DNA of 64,000 bases from Pseudoscleropodium purum (Eukaryota > Streptophyta > Bryopsida > Hypnales > Brachytheciaceae), in NCBI GenBank assembly GCA_963969395.1, contig OZ017803.1, positions 17,298,001 through 17,362,000 of the forward strand, written 5' to 3'. This document shows positions 37,109 through 50,300 of the stretch, piece by piece (position 1 is the first letter of the stretch; the number at the start of each line of letters is the position of its first letter). The translations under genes were made by a program, and so were the position numbers. The notes under the pieces are model-generated. The model did no database searches and was not told the origin of the DNA. It saw only the letters and a program-made list of their open reading frames with translations.

Positions 37109-40100
37109 ATGAATTATCTTAAAGCGTCCTCAATGAATACTAATAGGATGAAGTTCAGTTTTCATCCATCCATCATGATGAGGATTTCTTGTTCTCAAGC
37201 TTCAGTCTTGCTTGTGACCTCGCCATGCTTGCGCGTAGGCACGGCTGAAGCTCATTGCTTCGATTTGGCAGCTATGGCGTCTTTGCGATTTTCCATCCCC
37301 CACGCCCTCACGTCGCCCAAAAATCCCAAGTCGCAATCCTCTTCCACCATCTCCAAGAATGTCTTGCTACTGCAGAAGCTCGCCGCCTTGCCCAGGCTCA
37401 ACGTTTCTCGACAATTCTTCACAAACGGGAGCGTCACAAGCAAAGCACCGCAGATTGTACTTTGCTGCGCTTCAATTCCACCCGATAACTACCCTTTTCA
37501 ATTAGGTAATGTCTTTTTCATTAGCACGAAATTTCCTGTAAGCTTGAATTTGCATTGAAATGCAGCATCGATGGGAAGTCTTTGGTGATTTTTACGAATT
37601 AGAGGCAATTTTGGAGATGAATTCCTCTGTGAAGGACTAGAATCTCCGTCATTTTATTGAAAACGTTGAAATTTCACTTGAATCGAGAAAATGGAAGAGG
37701 AATGAGTAGGAAAGTGTTTCCAGAGGAATTTGGATATAGGAGTTCGAAGATTTTGAGTTTTAGGTCAAATCGTAATTAATTGCAAAAACTGAGAACGGAA
37801 AGTTCAGTACTGATCAAGTGCCGTTGGATTGCACCTCGCTGCGCTTCAATTCCACCCGATAACCACCCGTTTCAATTAGGTGCAGTCTTTTCTATTGGAA
37901 CCATTTTTTCTCTGAGCTTGAATTAGCATTGGAAGGCACCATCGATTGGAAATCTTTGCGGATTATTACCAATTGGAAGTGATTTAGGAGATGAGTGTGA
38001 AGGGCTAGAAGCTGTGGCATTTTATTGAAAATGTTGAAATTGCTCTTTGTATTCAGAAATTGGAAAAGGAATGTTACATTCTTAGATTTTTCGGCAGCTA
38101 CTATACAATTTTAGACGATTCACAACTGTTTTATAATTCTTGCTGATTATCACATTTTCTTCCTAAATATCCTATTGGAATGAGCTAGAACCCCATTGTG
38201 GAAATCTGGCGATATTTAGCCCAAGAAGAATGACTGATATTTGGAAAAGAGTGTCTCTCTATTCAATGTTGGCAGCGGAGCAGTCCTGGAGGAATCAGTC
38301 ACTATGCAAGTGCTGCACCCGGCGAACCTTGCTCACTTCCTTCGGAGGTGCAATCATCGCAAATGTACCGGCTGAGAACATCTCGCAAGCTGTCGAGGGT
38401 TTCCGCTCGAGCGCTGATGTAAGAGTCGGGCATAATGCCAGTGTTCATGGCATTTTTTAATCTGCAACTAAAGTCTGATGCTCCCGAATTCATTTTTGCT
38501 ATTTAGCTGTAGGACTTCCGAAACCACAAATTGTGTTTGTCCTACCTCCAAATTTTCAGCTACTAAGAGATCGCAATACCGATAGTCAAAGTTTTTTAGG
38601 CCTTTCCACAATTGTTGAGGATTAGATTGCAGTGCTATTTAGAAGGATTTTCGTTAAGAGTTCTAATCCTACTTCTCTTAACCATTGAGGTTTTAACATA
38701 TCAACTTCATTGTCATTATGGTTTGATTGTTGTAAGCTCTGTTTCCGCGGTGGTGTTAATTTGCGCAAATCCGTTCCACATTCTGCAGATGATACGGGAA
38801 GCAGTGCATCCGGCACGGCCAGGATGGTATGAAGAATTTTATGCAACCGTCATGAACACCACGATGCGCTCATACGAGACTGAGGTGAGTGCAAATTTCC
38901 TACTTCGCTGAAGCTAATTCTCTCAGACAATCGCACCTAAATGTGATCATTTATGCTCTGTGCATTTCGGGTTGAATTTACTTGAATGTGAAGTTGAGAA
39001 TTCATTAACGAATTGAGCCTTGGATCAAAATCAGCTGATTTTGATCCATATTGAGTGAATCATTCACAATCAAAGTGTTTTCGTCTGGAGACACATACTT
39101 TGGCCACTTAGCTAGATGATCAAAAAATTAGCAATAGACAAACACGAGTATTATTGGAGCAATGCAATTCATCAAATGAAACAAGCACCATCTCCAAAAT
39201 TACTCATAAATGTAAAATTTTTCATTCATGAATAGTCGCCTGCTAATGCCACTTAATGTAATGTCAAGATTATCCAAAGTCAACATAGCATTTAACTTAC
39301 TTCAACTTTCATTGCACCCTTATTGGTACAAGTGAAATCCAAATGGGCATCTGCATTTGCATTGTGAATGATGGTTTTCAATCTCTTCTTTGTCCATTCA
39401 TCGGGAAAACATAGCTGTCAATTATCGTGTTATAGTAAGGTGCTGTTAGCTTACTTGAAGGACTACTTGTGCATTTGATTAGGATGCTCGAGAGTCTAAT
39501 GACAGTCTGACAGGGGAAAAGGTTGCAGGCTATAAGAGGGAGCTGTTTTCTCGTCTAGACGACAACGTGAAGACAGTGATGGAGTTGGGCGTTGGCACGG
39601 GGCCGAACTTGACCTATTACGGGGGAAGACCCTCCATCGCCAATGTCATAGGAGTGGACCCGAATGAGAAGATGGCTCGCTATGCTGAAGGAGCTGCCGT
39701 GGCAGCTGGTCTCTCTCCAGAACAATTTCAATTCGTGCATGCGGTACCTCCTTCCATCCTCATCTGAAATGTTTAATAATCATTGAACCCTTGGCGTCCT
39801 TCCTGGGTTAACAAGGCAGAGACTCTGTTGTAGAGTGATTCTTTTTGGTTCTGTGAGAGTGTCAGCACAATACTGTATTCTGCAAGTATGTTGTGTTTAA
39901 TTGATGCCAGATTTTCTTTCCGTCACTTCACGGATTGTGACTAATATGGTGGAGTTCAACTTTGGGAGAACACTGTAGAGCTGTATGGAGATTTTAGATA
40001 AAAATTTATATCACTCCGTATGAATTTCTTATGCTATTTCAAAGTGGGAGGTTGTAGATCACTGTGACCGTAGATAACCCCAGTTCCGTTTCAAAGATTA

Positions 40101-41305
40101 GTGGCCATGGCATACGTACACCACTTTTTTCTCAGTCCAACTAAGTTTATAAATAGAGGAATTGCTAGTGGTGACAGGGGTCAGAATAGGTGACGGAATA
40201 AGGTTCCTAATGGTTTTAGTGTCCTCTAGCTTAGTCCATGCATGAAACCTACTCTCAGTAACAGTGTTAGTGTCCTCTACCTTTGCACATGCTTGAAAGC
40301 TACTGTCCGTAATTGCTTAGACTTTAGTGTCGTCTCCTTCAGTACATGCTTGAAAGCCACTGCCCCTCTATATCATTCTCATTTACTTTACTTACTCAAG
40401 CTATTTTATTGACAGGTTGGTGAGGGACTACCTTTGCCTAGTGCAAGTGTAGACGCAGTAATCTGCACTCTCGTACTGTGCTCGGTTTCCGATGTCTCCT
40501 CGACACTGAAAGGTGATGCATAAGTTCATTCTTTCTGCCCCACAAACAAAGTTTCCTCACATAGTTCGTGTTGTCGGAACAGCTTCTGAGGCACAGAGGA
40601 ACGATGTTGCAGTATGCGCCATTTTCGAGTTACATTGTATGTTGGTTACAAGAGCGATAGATCCTGAAGAAAACTCAAGTGTACCGTAATCAGAGCAGGT
40701 GTTCAAAATTGGGAGCCTAACGTGGGGGTCTGTGAAACTCTTGGTTGTGCAGAAATTCAAAGGGTGTTGAGGCCAGGAGGCATATTTTTGTTCATGGAAC
40801 ATGTTGCTGCGCCCGGTAAGGTTCTGAACACGTCATGGTCTCTTTTATCCAGTCCTTTTAATAGTACATCTAAGTTCTAAAAGGTGCCGCTTTTGCCTTC
40901 CCAAGAACATTTCTGTGTAGATAAGAGACAAGTAAAAAGTGGGTATCAGTACAATATCCTTTTCTCGTACAGTGCTGAATAACTTATATTCGCCTTGGTT
41001 GTGATGAGCCGGCATCGTGTGATAAAAAGAATGCAAACCTCTTCAAAAGGATCAATAGCAGTATAAATTGGTGCTTTTCTTTCCTGGTTGGTTGCCCTGA
41101 AATTGCAGAAGGAGACGGCCTGAGATTCTGGCAAAATCTGCTTGACCCCGTCCAACAATTCGTGGCAGATGGGTGCCACCTCACACGGGATACGCTGCGT
41201 TTCATCGAAGCTGCAGAGTTCGCCACCGTAAATGCTCGGTGTGTTACTGTTGCTGGAGCATCTGTTATTGGACCGCATGTGATGGGGTCGGCCTGCGTTG
41301 CCTGA
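37109..41305 (+). CDS. METTL7-like SAM-dependent methyltransferase, probably plastid-targeted
   Basis: This is a class I S-adenosylmethionine-dependent methyltransferase of the family that includes Arabidopsis At1g69526-like proteins. Seven exons fit GT-AG rules and phase: 37109 (or 37274)-37505, 38276-38418, 38789-38884, 39522-39743, 40416-40512, 40753-40815, 41109-41305. The product is 404 residues from the first ATG or 349 from the ATG at 37274. The second start (MASLRFSIPHAL) resembles a transit peptide. The family blocks are present: HPARPGWYEEFYATVMN, MRSYETE, motif I VMELGVGTGPNLTYYGG, GVDPNEKM, VICTLVLCSVSDV, RVLRPGGIFLFMEHVA and LDPVQQFVADGCHLTRDT. All core motifs are intact. The natural substrate is unknown. 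A duplicated copy of the end of exon 1 lies in intron 1. Confidence 0.9.
37823..38080 (+). repeat. Duplicated end of exon 1 with its splice donor, inside intron 1
   Basis: GCTGCGCTTCAATTCCACCC, GATAAC(T/C)ACCC and TTTCAATTAGGT occur both at the true exon end (donor after 37505) and 374 bp downstream (donor-like GT after 37879). The similarity carries on through following intron sequence such as TTTTATTGAAAA(C/T)GTTGAAAT. It is a diverged tandem duplication of exon end plus intron. Confidence 0.8.
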
Positions 41306-41699
41306 TTTCTATTGGGAGAATCATAGGTTACAAAAGACTGTAATAAATAAATTAAAAAAATGGACTCCGGAGTATATAAATAGACAATATTGGAGAATTC
41401 CGAGGGAAGCACATGGTCGTGACTTCCGTGACTCGGCGCCTCCTCCATCACGAGAACTGTAGAGCACGAGGACCACTTGTTCTGATTTTAATATAAAATA
41501 ATAAGAATTACTTGAGTTTCTGTTTCAGTGGTAACATTTTAACCCCAGCTTTTGCTGTCTTCACCGTGGAAAATATACTGTGTGGATATATTGTACAGTA
41601 GAGTATATAGCCTTGTTGCTAGTGTGGCACCACATGTAATATCTTCTACAATATCTTCTACAACTAGGCTCAATTCAGAGCATTCTTAAGCCTTCACTA

Positions 41700-42055
41700 G
41701 AAGGTAGTCGGTAAAAAATTATCACATTCTTGTATGAATTCTTTGTATCATCTAGGTGATTCTTTGTTCCCAAAGGTTTTTCCAAAAGTCATTCATTGGA
41801 TACTTTTAGTCTTTGTTGTCCTTCCTAGTGATTCCTTTATAAGGGCTCATTTGCATTCCCTACCATGTTGGATGCAACCCTATCAACAAGGTAGTCAAGT
41901 CAAAAAATTTCACATTTTTGGATGAATAGGTGATTATTTATTCCTACTATAGGATTTTCCCAAAAGTCATTCATTGGATAATTTTAGTCCTTGTTGTCCT
42001 TCCTAGTTAATCCTTTACAAGGGTTCATTTACTTTTCCTACCATGTGAGATGGCA
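41700..42055 (+). repeat. Two-copy tandem repeat, ~178 bp period
   Basis: AAGGTAGTC, CCAAAAGTCATTCATTGGAT, TTTTAGTC(T/C)TTGTTGTCCTTC and CCTACCATGT each occur twice in the same order, the second set about 178 bp after the first. The array begins about 400 bp beyond the methyltransferase stop codon. Confidence 0.8.
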
Positions 42056-44695
42056 TATTGAACGAACAATTGTAATAAGGTAAAAATCATCTTTAATTAA
42101 ATCTAATAAAAAAGAATATTCTTCTTTCTGGATATCTAGAGGGGAGGCAAAATAGAGATGCTAAAAAAGTTATTGCCTAGAATAATCCATGACTACTTAC
42201 CTCATATTTAGAGCATTGCCACTAGTGCAATATGTGTCTTGTCATCTCTCTTGGAATGACTTCAATTAGTCTTTGCACTATCATGTATATAATGTGCCAA
42301 TGGTACCCAACTTCAAGTCATGTCAAATATGCATTCAACTCGTAGGATGGAAGGGAGAGAGCATGACTTCCCATGAGATCCTTGGTCAATCATATCTTGT
42401 TGTGCTTTGACTATGTCTTCACTATTCCATGTTGTAGTGGCCTTCAAATTTTTGCCCAATCTTGGCTAGTGTAAGATGGTGGACTTATAGTAAAAGGCAT
42501 AGCTTGGAAACTATGAAAATTATCAAGAGGATTCTTTCAAATATTCTTATATCATAAATGTTTTTGGTTTTTTTCATACATTCCATCTTATCAATAGGGA
42601 AGCTTTCATGTGATCATTAGATATGAGCAATGTATTTAAATTTGCAATGCTCTTATATTCTATATTCTAAAATATAGAATCCATAGCTAGTCAACAATAC
42701 CAATGAAATAGAGAATATTTCTCTCTATGATTCACCTACCTACTTAGCTATTATATACCCATTCTACACCTTACAATTGATTGATGTCTAAAATTCATTG
42801 GAAAGTTTACATATAAGAAAAACTTTGTTTTGTACAGAGTAGATTCAATTCTATAATCATCTTAAGTCTTCTAACTTTGAATTGCTTATCTAATATATAT
42901 ACACACATTTTGTTTCTTCAAAGAGCATTAAGATCTTAGGGTTTTAAATTCTAAATCATAAACATAAACTTGAATACCAATTCCTTATTTAATAATTGCT
43001 AACTGTAGGAAATATGAGGATGAAGTCGTCAATAACCAATCATGACATCTAATAAAGAGCACAATAACTTTGGGGACTCCAAGCCATGTTGGTTTTTTTG
43101 CACACTAATTAATAGGGATTTTAGGCTACTCCATAACATTGCATAACCAAGCAATGGTCCTTTTCGTGCTCAAAAGGTATTATACCTCCCTAAATGCATA
43201 GGAGGGACTTTCAAATAATGCAAGGATTGGGGTTGGCTAAGGAGCCATCCATAAGACAATTTTGTTGATTTTAAGGGGGGCCTCTTTTCAAGGATGCAAA
43301 AGGGACCCCTTCCTCATTGGTAAACAATGTCAAGTCTTGTCAACTTCAACTGCAAGTAGCACTTCATAGCTTTTGTAAAACTCAAAATAACACCATAATC
43401 TCCAAGTGTAAATTAAAAAGAAACATAAAGGGGAAGATTTTGATGCATCCACCTTGTTTTTCCACCCCCAAACATACCCCCATTCCCAATTGCCTCTTGA
43501 ACATACCCATTCTTCCATTTGTCCCTGAAAACATACATATTTTTTTCTTTGCCACCCAAACATATCCATCCCTCCATTGCCATCCATTCCATTGATTGAA
43601 AGCCTTCATCACCAGGGCATGCAAAGGCAAATTTTACACCACCACCCAAATGAACCCAGTTCTCAAAAAAACTCATGTGAAGTCACCCCAGTGTTCCAAA
43701 TTTTGAAGTACTTAGAGCATATCCCATGTATGCCACTTCTGCAATGAACATGAAGGTGATGAAAGTCACAAAAACTCTTTAGATATAACTCCAAAATACC
43801 AAGGTCGGCCCTGCAATGCTTTTGCAAAAACACAAAGGTAGGTAATAATTTTTATAAACACTGTTTCTAGTACACACACCATCACTAAAAATGTTTGATT
43901 TATCATCACCTTGAGTCTCCCACTGAAATCCATTCCTCACTCTTTTGAACCTCATTCCAAAAACCTCTAAGCTTAACATAAATTATCTAAGTTTAAGCAC
44001 ACCCAAATTAAAGTGAAAGTCACCAAGTGACTCACATTGAAGTCATGCCTTAGAATTTAACCTTATTGTTGTTGATGTTTCTGGAGCCTCCAAGGCTTTG
44101 TTGGTGATAGGGTACCAAGAGCTAATTAATAAGCAGACTTTGTGGGAAAAAATAGGGACCATATCACCAGCTCGCCGCTTTTGCTCTTCACGTAAAGAAA
44201 ACCTCCATTCAAACTTCCTTGCATTCACTGCAAATGCTACAATGTAGCAAGTCTTGTGGTTCATCCCTTCCGTCGTCGCCATCACCAACCATCGTTGATC
44301 CCAAACCAAATGGAGCATCTCAAACCTCAAGTTAAAAACACCACCCCAATCATAAAATAGCCACATGTTACCATTGCATAGTAGTGAGGTTTGCCTTTCG
44401 TTGTGGGTGAGTGGGTACTTGGCAAGTGTAGTGAAGTTTGTAGGGGTTGTGATTGGCTGATAGAATGGAACTTTCCATGACCTACACAATCCCCAAATAA
44501 AGGTTGGGACACCAACCTTTTCCCACCTCAATGCACACCCACAACTAGGATTCCCTCGATAATACCAAGTCCACGGTTCCAAACCACCATGTCACTACTT
44601 TATTGATTGGCTGGTGAGAAGAAGAAGATTGTAAACCATAATCCTCCTTGTTTGTCATGTTATGTACACTGCTCAATATTGATTCCTCAGTTTCT
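42056..44695. other. Intergenic DNA; no supported gene
   Basis: A 179-codon frame on the minus strand (44582-44043) is open, but it begins with TTG after an upstream stop and its first ATG lies deep inside. I recognise no family in it. Several overlapping frames at 43330-43676 arise from CATAC/CATCC-rich, low-complexity DNA. Otherwise nothing is seen. Confidence 0.4.
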
Positions 44696-46262
44696 TCACA
44701 TCATCATTTCATCCTTGACAACCCGGTCATAAAGCTCCTTGCGCCACTTTTGATGTTCATCATAGGCTTTACTCCTTGAGAGAGCTTGAGAGTACGCTCT
44801 GCTATCTTTTTCTTTTGTGACCATAAGCAACTCTTGAACCGGGGGTTGATCAGATATGATCCCACATACACCGGGGGCATCACTCTACATCAATCAATCC
44901 AATCACCCACAATTAGGAATACCAACATAATGACAAGTTAACAAAGATGTGCCAAGTTTTCTTCAGTCAAGGAAGAGGGGAGAGTTACAATTGTTTAGTG
45001 AAGTAGGACCACTCAACATCAAGCATGTTCCCAAAACGAATCTAAGAAATACAAATAATAAATAGATGCTTGTTGCACATTGTTCAACATCAAGACAATG
45101 AAATCCAAGCACAATTTTTGCAAAAATGAGATCTCCAAATACTTGATGATGAGATACTACCTTTAGTTAGTAGGTGTCACATTTAAAAGAATGGCTTGGT
45201 GAATGACTTACTAAATCCTACAAACATTCACCATAAAGGACCAAAGAAGATTGGATTTTTAAAATAACCAAATCAATTGACCATATTGTGAAAAAATATA
45301 CATATGAGTAGAGTTTTATACAACGAGAATTTATGAAGGAAGTATCATGTTTTGGTCCAAAATTTTCCTTACATGACCTTCTCAAAATTGGTTAAAAATC
45401 ATTAGGCATAATTTTGGCTTTGAAGTTGAACATGGAATTCTTTCAAAACTTATTGAAAACAATTTTTTCATTCATTTACTAAAATTCTAAGCAAATTTGT
45501 GTAATAAAAATATAGAAAATATGTAATAAAAGAGTCCTTTAAAGAAAGTTGGAAAATTAATTAAAATGAGAGAAATGAGACTACATCTTTTCAATCCACA
45601 ATCATAAACTGTTTATTGCTAGTAGTCATTAGAATATGAAAATGAAACCTATAGCATCAATAGCATCCTAAAAAACTAAAGAACCACTCATCCAAATTTG
45701 AATTCTTTGACAAACCAAAATGTATACTTTTAGATGCTCTTGATTCAAGAATATAACTTAACATTATGTCCAATACCTTCTTGAACCTCCTACCCCTTCA
45801 AGTCTATTGTATAGTTCATCAACTATATTACAAAGCCAATTCCATCATGTCAAACTACACAACCTTCAAGTAGACTCAAGAAGTTATTGGACATGATGTT
45901 AGGCCATCATATTGAATTAAGAACATCCAATGTCATGTTCTTGAATTGATATGATTGTAGAAGGATTATATACAATTACAAAGAGATATGATAAATATGA
46001 ACACAAATAATTTCCTCAAGGTATTTACATACAATAACCTTCAAAGATCAATGCAATATTTACAATTATTGAGAAAAAATGTATACTAAACCATTCACAA
46101 TATAGAAATCACAAAGTGGGAATGAAAATACCAACAAACAAATGAATTATTTTAAAGGAAACAAAAAACAAAGAATGTGGTGGTACCTTAAAAGCAGTGT
46201 GAGCCGCAAATCCACACAAGTGAGGTCCATAAACATCCGTTGATTGAGAGATGATCCATGGC
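44696..46262 (-). CDS. Unidentified two-exon coding fragment
   Basis: I do not recognise this family. Two segments look like real exons. One is 46262-46187, between an AG and a GTACC donor, reading PWIISQSTDVYGPHLCG and onwards. The other is 44884-44696, after a GTAG acceptor, reading SDAPGVCGIISDQPPVQELL and ending DRVVKDEMMM before TGA. The phases match across the 1,302-bp intron. After the stop, a frame shifted by one base continues with coding-like text (CEETEESILSSVHNMTNKED), so a one-base insertion may have cut the original frame. No upstream exon or start codon was found, so it may be a gene remnant. A foldback hairpin lies in the intron. Confidence 0.35.
45731..45929. repeat. Foldback hairpin with 57-base arms
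   Basis: The left arm 45731-45787 (TAGATGCTCTTGATTCAAG onward) is an imperfect reverse complement of the right arm 45873-45929 (ending TTAAGAACATCCA). Matching cores are ATTATGTCCAATA against TATTGGACATGAT-like, with about ten mismatches in 57 bases by eye. The loop is 85 bases. It may be a MITE or a hairpin-RNA precursor. Confidence 0.65.
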
Positions 46263-47354
46263 CTGTACACAATCAACAATATACCTCAGCAAACCTCACT
46301 GAATCATGGTTTAAAATAATATTCATTGATGATTGATTATAAATTCAGAAAAGGTCAAAATATTGAAAGATTCTAATCTACTAACAACAAAATTTTGAAT
46401 CTAATCCAAAAATGAAATGCCATCCAATCCCATTGACTATTAATTGGACTCCTCCCGTTTGTTTAATTCAAGCTTCATATTCAATTTTTAATCTAAAACT
46501 TGAAGAACATTTATTGAAATATTTAAAACCAACTTTACAAACTTAAATCTATAACTTGATGGAATCCATTCTACTTCTCTAGAGTAATTGAAGATGAAAT
46601 GCACAATTATTTTTCCACAAACTTGTTCTGATGAGCTTTGTGATGTCCCTTTGAGATTTTTGATTTAGTGCGATTGCACAAGGTCCAACTACTAATGTTA
46701 TATTCAATAATGAGCCTCACTATCACATCCCTCACTACACTTATGCATGCTATATTATTTTTCAAATCTAAATTTTGCTTTCCTGTAACCTAATCCATAG
46801 TATTGAATGGCAAGTTGACCAAATATAATCATATTCTCAAAAATTTGATTGATCAACTACAACACCCTACAAAATAGTCATTAATTAACAAGATGAATGT
46901 TTTCATTCATGACTAAATGGACTATACTAGTCATTGCTTTTTAGAAAAATGATTGAACACCCTATTGCATAGCTTGTTCATCCCTTTTACAAAACAATAC
47001 ATAGTGTAGTTCATATATGACATCAAATACAAGATGTACAAACTCTTAATTTCTACCAAACTCCAAAAAGTGATTGGAGATTCTTCTCTCAATATCATAG
47101 AGTAGCCCATTTTGGATACAAGTTTGGACAAGCCCATTGCATAAACTTCTAGAGAAAAAAGTTGAGTGCAATGGGTTTGCCCAAACTAGTCCCTAGAGTA
47201 GTATGTCCTTGACCTTAGTTCACATCCAATGCTTGGTTACTATACAAGTAAGAAATCCTATTTGTGCAATATGGTTATTTGTATCACTTTGTAGCCAATA
47301 TGTATCAATGGAGTAAATTTTAAATGTACACCCCTTCATACATAGCGGCACACA
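46263..47354. other. AT-rich intergenic DNA; nothing recognised
   Basis: No exon-like sequence was found. If the fragment at 44696-46262 ever had further 5' exons they are not recognisable here. Confidence 0.45.
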
Positions 47355-50300
47355 TCAAGTGGCTTCTAAATTGTGGCACAAATAAGATCTCTTACCATAT
47401 AAAAAAACAAGGTCCATATTCCATATAATAGATTGCGCTTGTGATTTCAGAAGGTGTTTAGGGTTGCAGCGGCGAAGCAAGAAAACTCCATACCTTCCAT
47501 TGGGAGAGACGACGAATCGAGCCGGCGCCGTGAGATGTTCAAACGCCTTGAGCGCGGATTCATTATCTCTATACAAAGCATATCCAACCGCTGCGCTTTG
47601 CAAGTCGCCCACGGGCAACACATGCACTGCGCAAACGCCCTCCGTGTGCTCTTGCAGCAGCTGCAACGCATCATGCGCGGAGACATTCGTTTCCATATTA
47701 CTAATCAACAACAATCTGCTGGTGGTGGCCTTCTTCCCGCCGTTCTGGACCACGACTTCTTCGTCCAACGCCGAAGTGGAGGTTGTCTTCGGATCATTGC
47801 AGTCGTCTTGGCCATTCGCGGAGCTGTCCACACTCCCTTGAAGATGCTCCTTCTCGTTCTTGCTTTTCTTAGCAACAGCTTCGACCTCGTCTTCCTCGTC
47901 ATCCGACACCACCACATGATGCCTTCGCCGTCGCTTTCCACTTGCGTTCACTTCTGTGGCTGGAGTTTCTGGTATTCGCAAATCAGAAATACGAACGGTT
48001 TCTTGGACTTGGTTCGAAGCTCGAGGAGGCGATCCGGTGAGTTCCTCGGATGATCCAGGCGTCATGGCTTCTTGAGCTTCCGTTGTTTTCTCAACGTTAG
48101 GCTCTCGTACTTGCGGACGATTTGAATGGTATTTCTCCACAATGCCGTTGTATAAATCAGCTAAGGATTTCTTTCCTAACCTTTGGCTATTGGCTTCAAT
48201 GTGTGGAGCCGGAGGAGTGTGGTCTTTGTCGGTGTGCGATTTCGTGGGAATATCGCAGTCGATTTGAGGGGATTGCCGCGTTCGTTTGGTCTTCTTGACG
48301 AGCGGAGTGTGATCTTCGTCGTCGTCTGCGGACTTGTCAGAAAGAGCGTTGTCGTTTTGAGGTTGTGGTCGCTCACGCTCCGTCGTTCCTCTTGTTTTTC
48401 TGTCCTTGCTGCTGTGAGCTTGCGTCGTGATGCGCTGCGGTTCTTCCCGAGTCTCGTCCTCTTCTTGTGTGGATTTATCGGAGCAGATGTCCTCCGCGTC
48501 AGGCATGGCTGTCAGTGGCTCCTCCCGTGGTCGCTTCGACTTGGTTGTTTTCTTGTTAGCAGGATCGGATGTCTGCTTCTCGACAACGGCAGCGTCGATA
48601 ATCTCTTCTTGTTGTGAACTCTGCCGCTGTCCTTTACTCAATCCTGGGACAATCTGCTCCTTGGATGCGAGGCTCTCTGATACAGGTTTGGGGATAGGAT
48701 GCTTTCTTGGTCTACCTGGCTTTCGCTTCTGCTGTTCCTCGGGCACTGGCACTGCGACATCGTTTGACTTTGATGGAGCTTCCGGCCTTGTTGCTTCATC
48801 AGGCTTTGAGCGCAAGCGAGATTCAAGTTGCACCTGCATTTGTTTCCCAACGATTTGCATTCCAACTTTCTCCAGACTAACCTTGTGAGCAGCTTTTCTT
48901 TTTTTCTGTGGACTATCCTCTGGCTTCTTCTGTGGAGTAACCTCTGGCTTCTTCTGTGGAATAACTTCTGGCTTCTTCTGCGGAATAACCTCTGGCTTCT
49001 TCGGCAGACTAACCTGTGCCTTCTTCTGCGGACTAACCTGCGCCTTCTTCTGCGGACTAACCTGTGCCTTTTTCTGCGGACTAACCTGTGCCTTCTTCTG
49101 CGGACTAATCTCGGCCTTCTTCTGCAGAGCAGCCTCGGCCTTCCTCTTTTTTTCAGTACCCTCGGACTTCTTCTGTGGACTAGCCTCCACGGACTTCAAT
49201 TTCAATGACTTCTCCAATGACTTCAATTTCACCCGCTCCCCCAACGTTAGTGAGACGGTCTCGTCATGAACAGCAGGGACGTTGGGAGTTGCCTTCTTCA
49301 TTGTACTTGATTTCTCCCCCTCTTTCAAGCTGGAACGCGGGACGTCATCCTCTCTGACAGCAGCAGCCTCTTCAGGAGCGGCAGCGACATTTGGATTTGC
49401 CTTCTTCCCCGATGTGTTGAATTTCACCCGCATTTTGATAGGACGTCTCCTCGTGACGTCGTCATCCTCTGCGACTACAGGAGCCTCTTCACGAGGAGCG
49501 GTGACTTCGGGGGTTGTCGGCTTCTTTGGGTTTGATTTCGCGCGCTTTTTGACGGGACGTCGGATGTCCTCTCTAATTGCAATAGCCTCGTCACGAGCAG
49601 CACTGTCTTCTGCTGCCGCCTTCTTTTTGTTTAATTTCACCTTCTCTATGAAGGACATCGACTTCTCGATCGCTCTGACTGGAGCCTTCTCTTCGCCAAG
49701 AACAACCTCGGGAGCGGGGGCTACTACTGCCGTCGTGGCTTTCGCTTTGACGAGTCTTCTCCCAACTGACCCTTTCTTAGTACTCTCACCTCCACCGCCA
49801 CTCCGTTCTGCATCCTCGCTTTCATTGCCATGGCCTGGGGCATCTTCTGAGCCTTCGCGACTACGGTCTTTTGGGGTATTAGCAGGCCTGGCATCCACAT
49901 CCAAGTTGTTCAAAGCATCGTTGTCACTAGCAAGGTCTGGTTGCTCCATTATCTTCGCTTGCATGATTCGCTTCTTCTTCGAACCTTGAGATTTTGCACT
50001 CGCTTGCTGCCCGAGCTGCACCCTATGATTCGGCAAAGTTGATGGGGAATGATCTTTGGAGCTAAGTTGCTTCTTCAGGGCAGCGGGTTCTGGACTTGGC
50101 AGGGAAGGTTCCTTGAAGGGTTGTTTCTTCGACGGAGGGTGCTCAAGGCTTGGCGGGGTAGGTTCCTTGGAGGCTTGTTTCTTCGAAGGAGCGACATCGG
50201 GGGTTGGTGAGGGAGCCCTCGGCATCGGCGACGGAAGATCTTTGGTCGGAAGACGCTTGGGTGCTGCTAATTTCCGCCGCTGCTCCCCACTCCCTGCCAA

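Noticed and set aside
43330..43676. Overlapping minus-strand frames of 82-87 codons
   Set aside because: They come from low-complexity CCATCC/CATAC-rich DNA, several frames are open at once, and no motif is present.
44043..44582. 179-codon minus-strand frame
   Set aside because: It starts with TTG directly after an in-frame stop, the first ATG is about 73 codons in, and no family is recognised. Kept only as a note.
48903..49145. Regular repeats as a CRISPR array
   Set aside because: The units are contiguous 24-bp coding repeats without spacers, inside an open frame of a eukaryotic gene.
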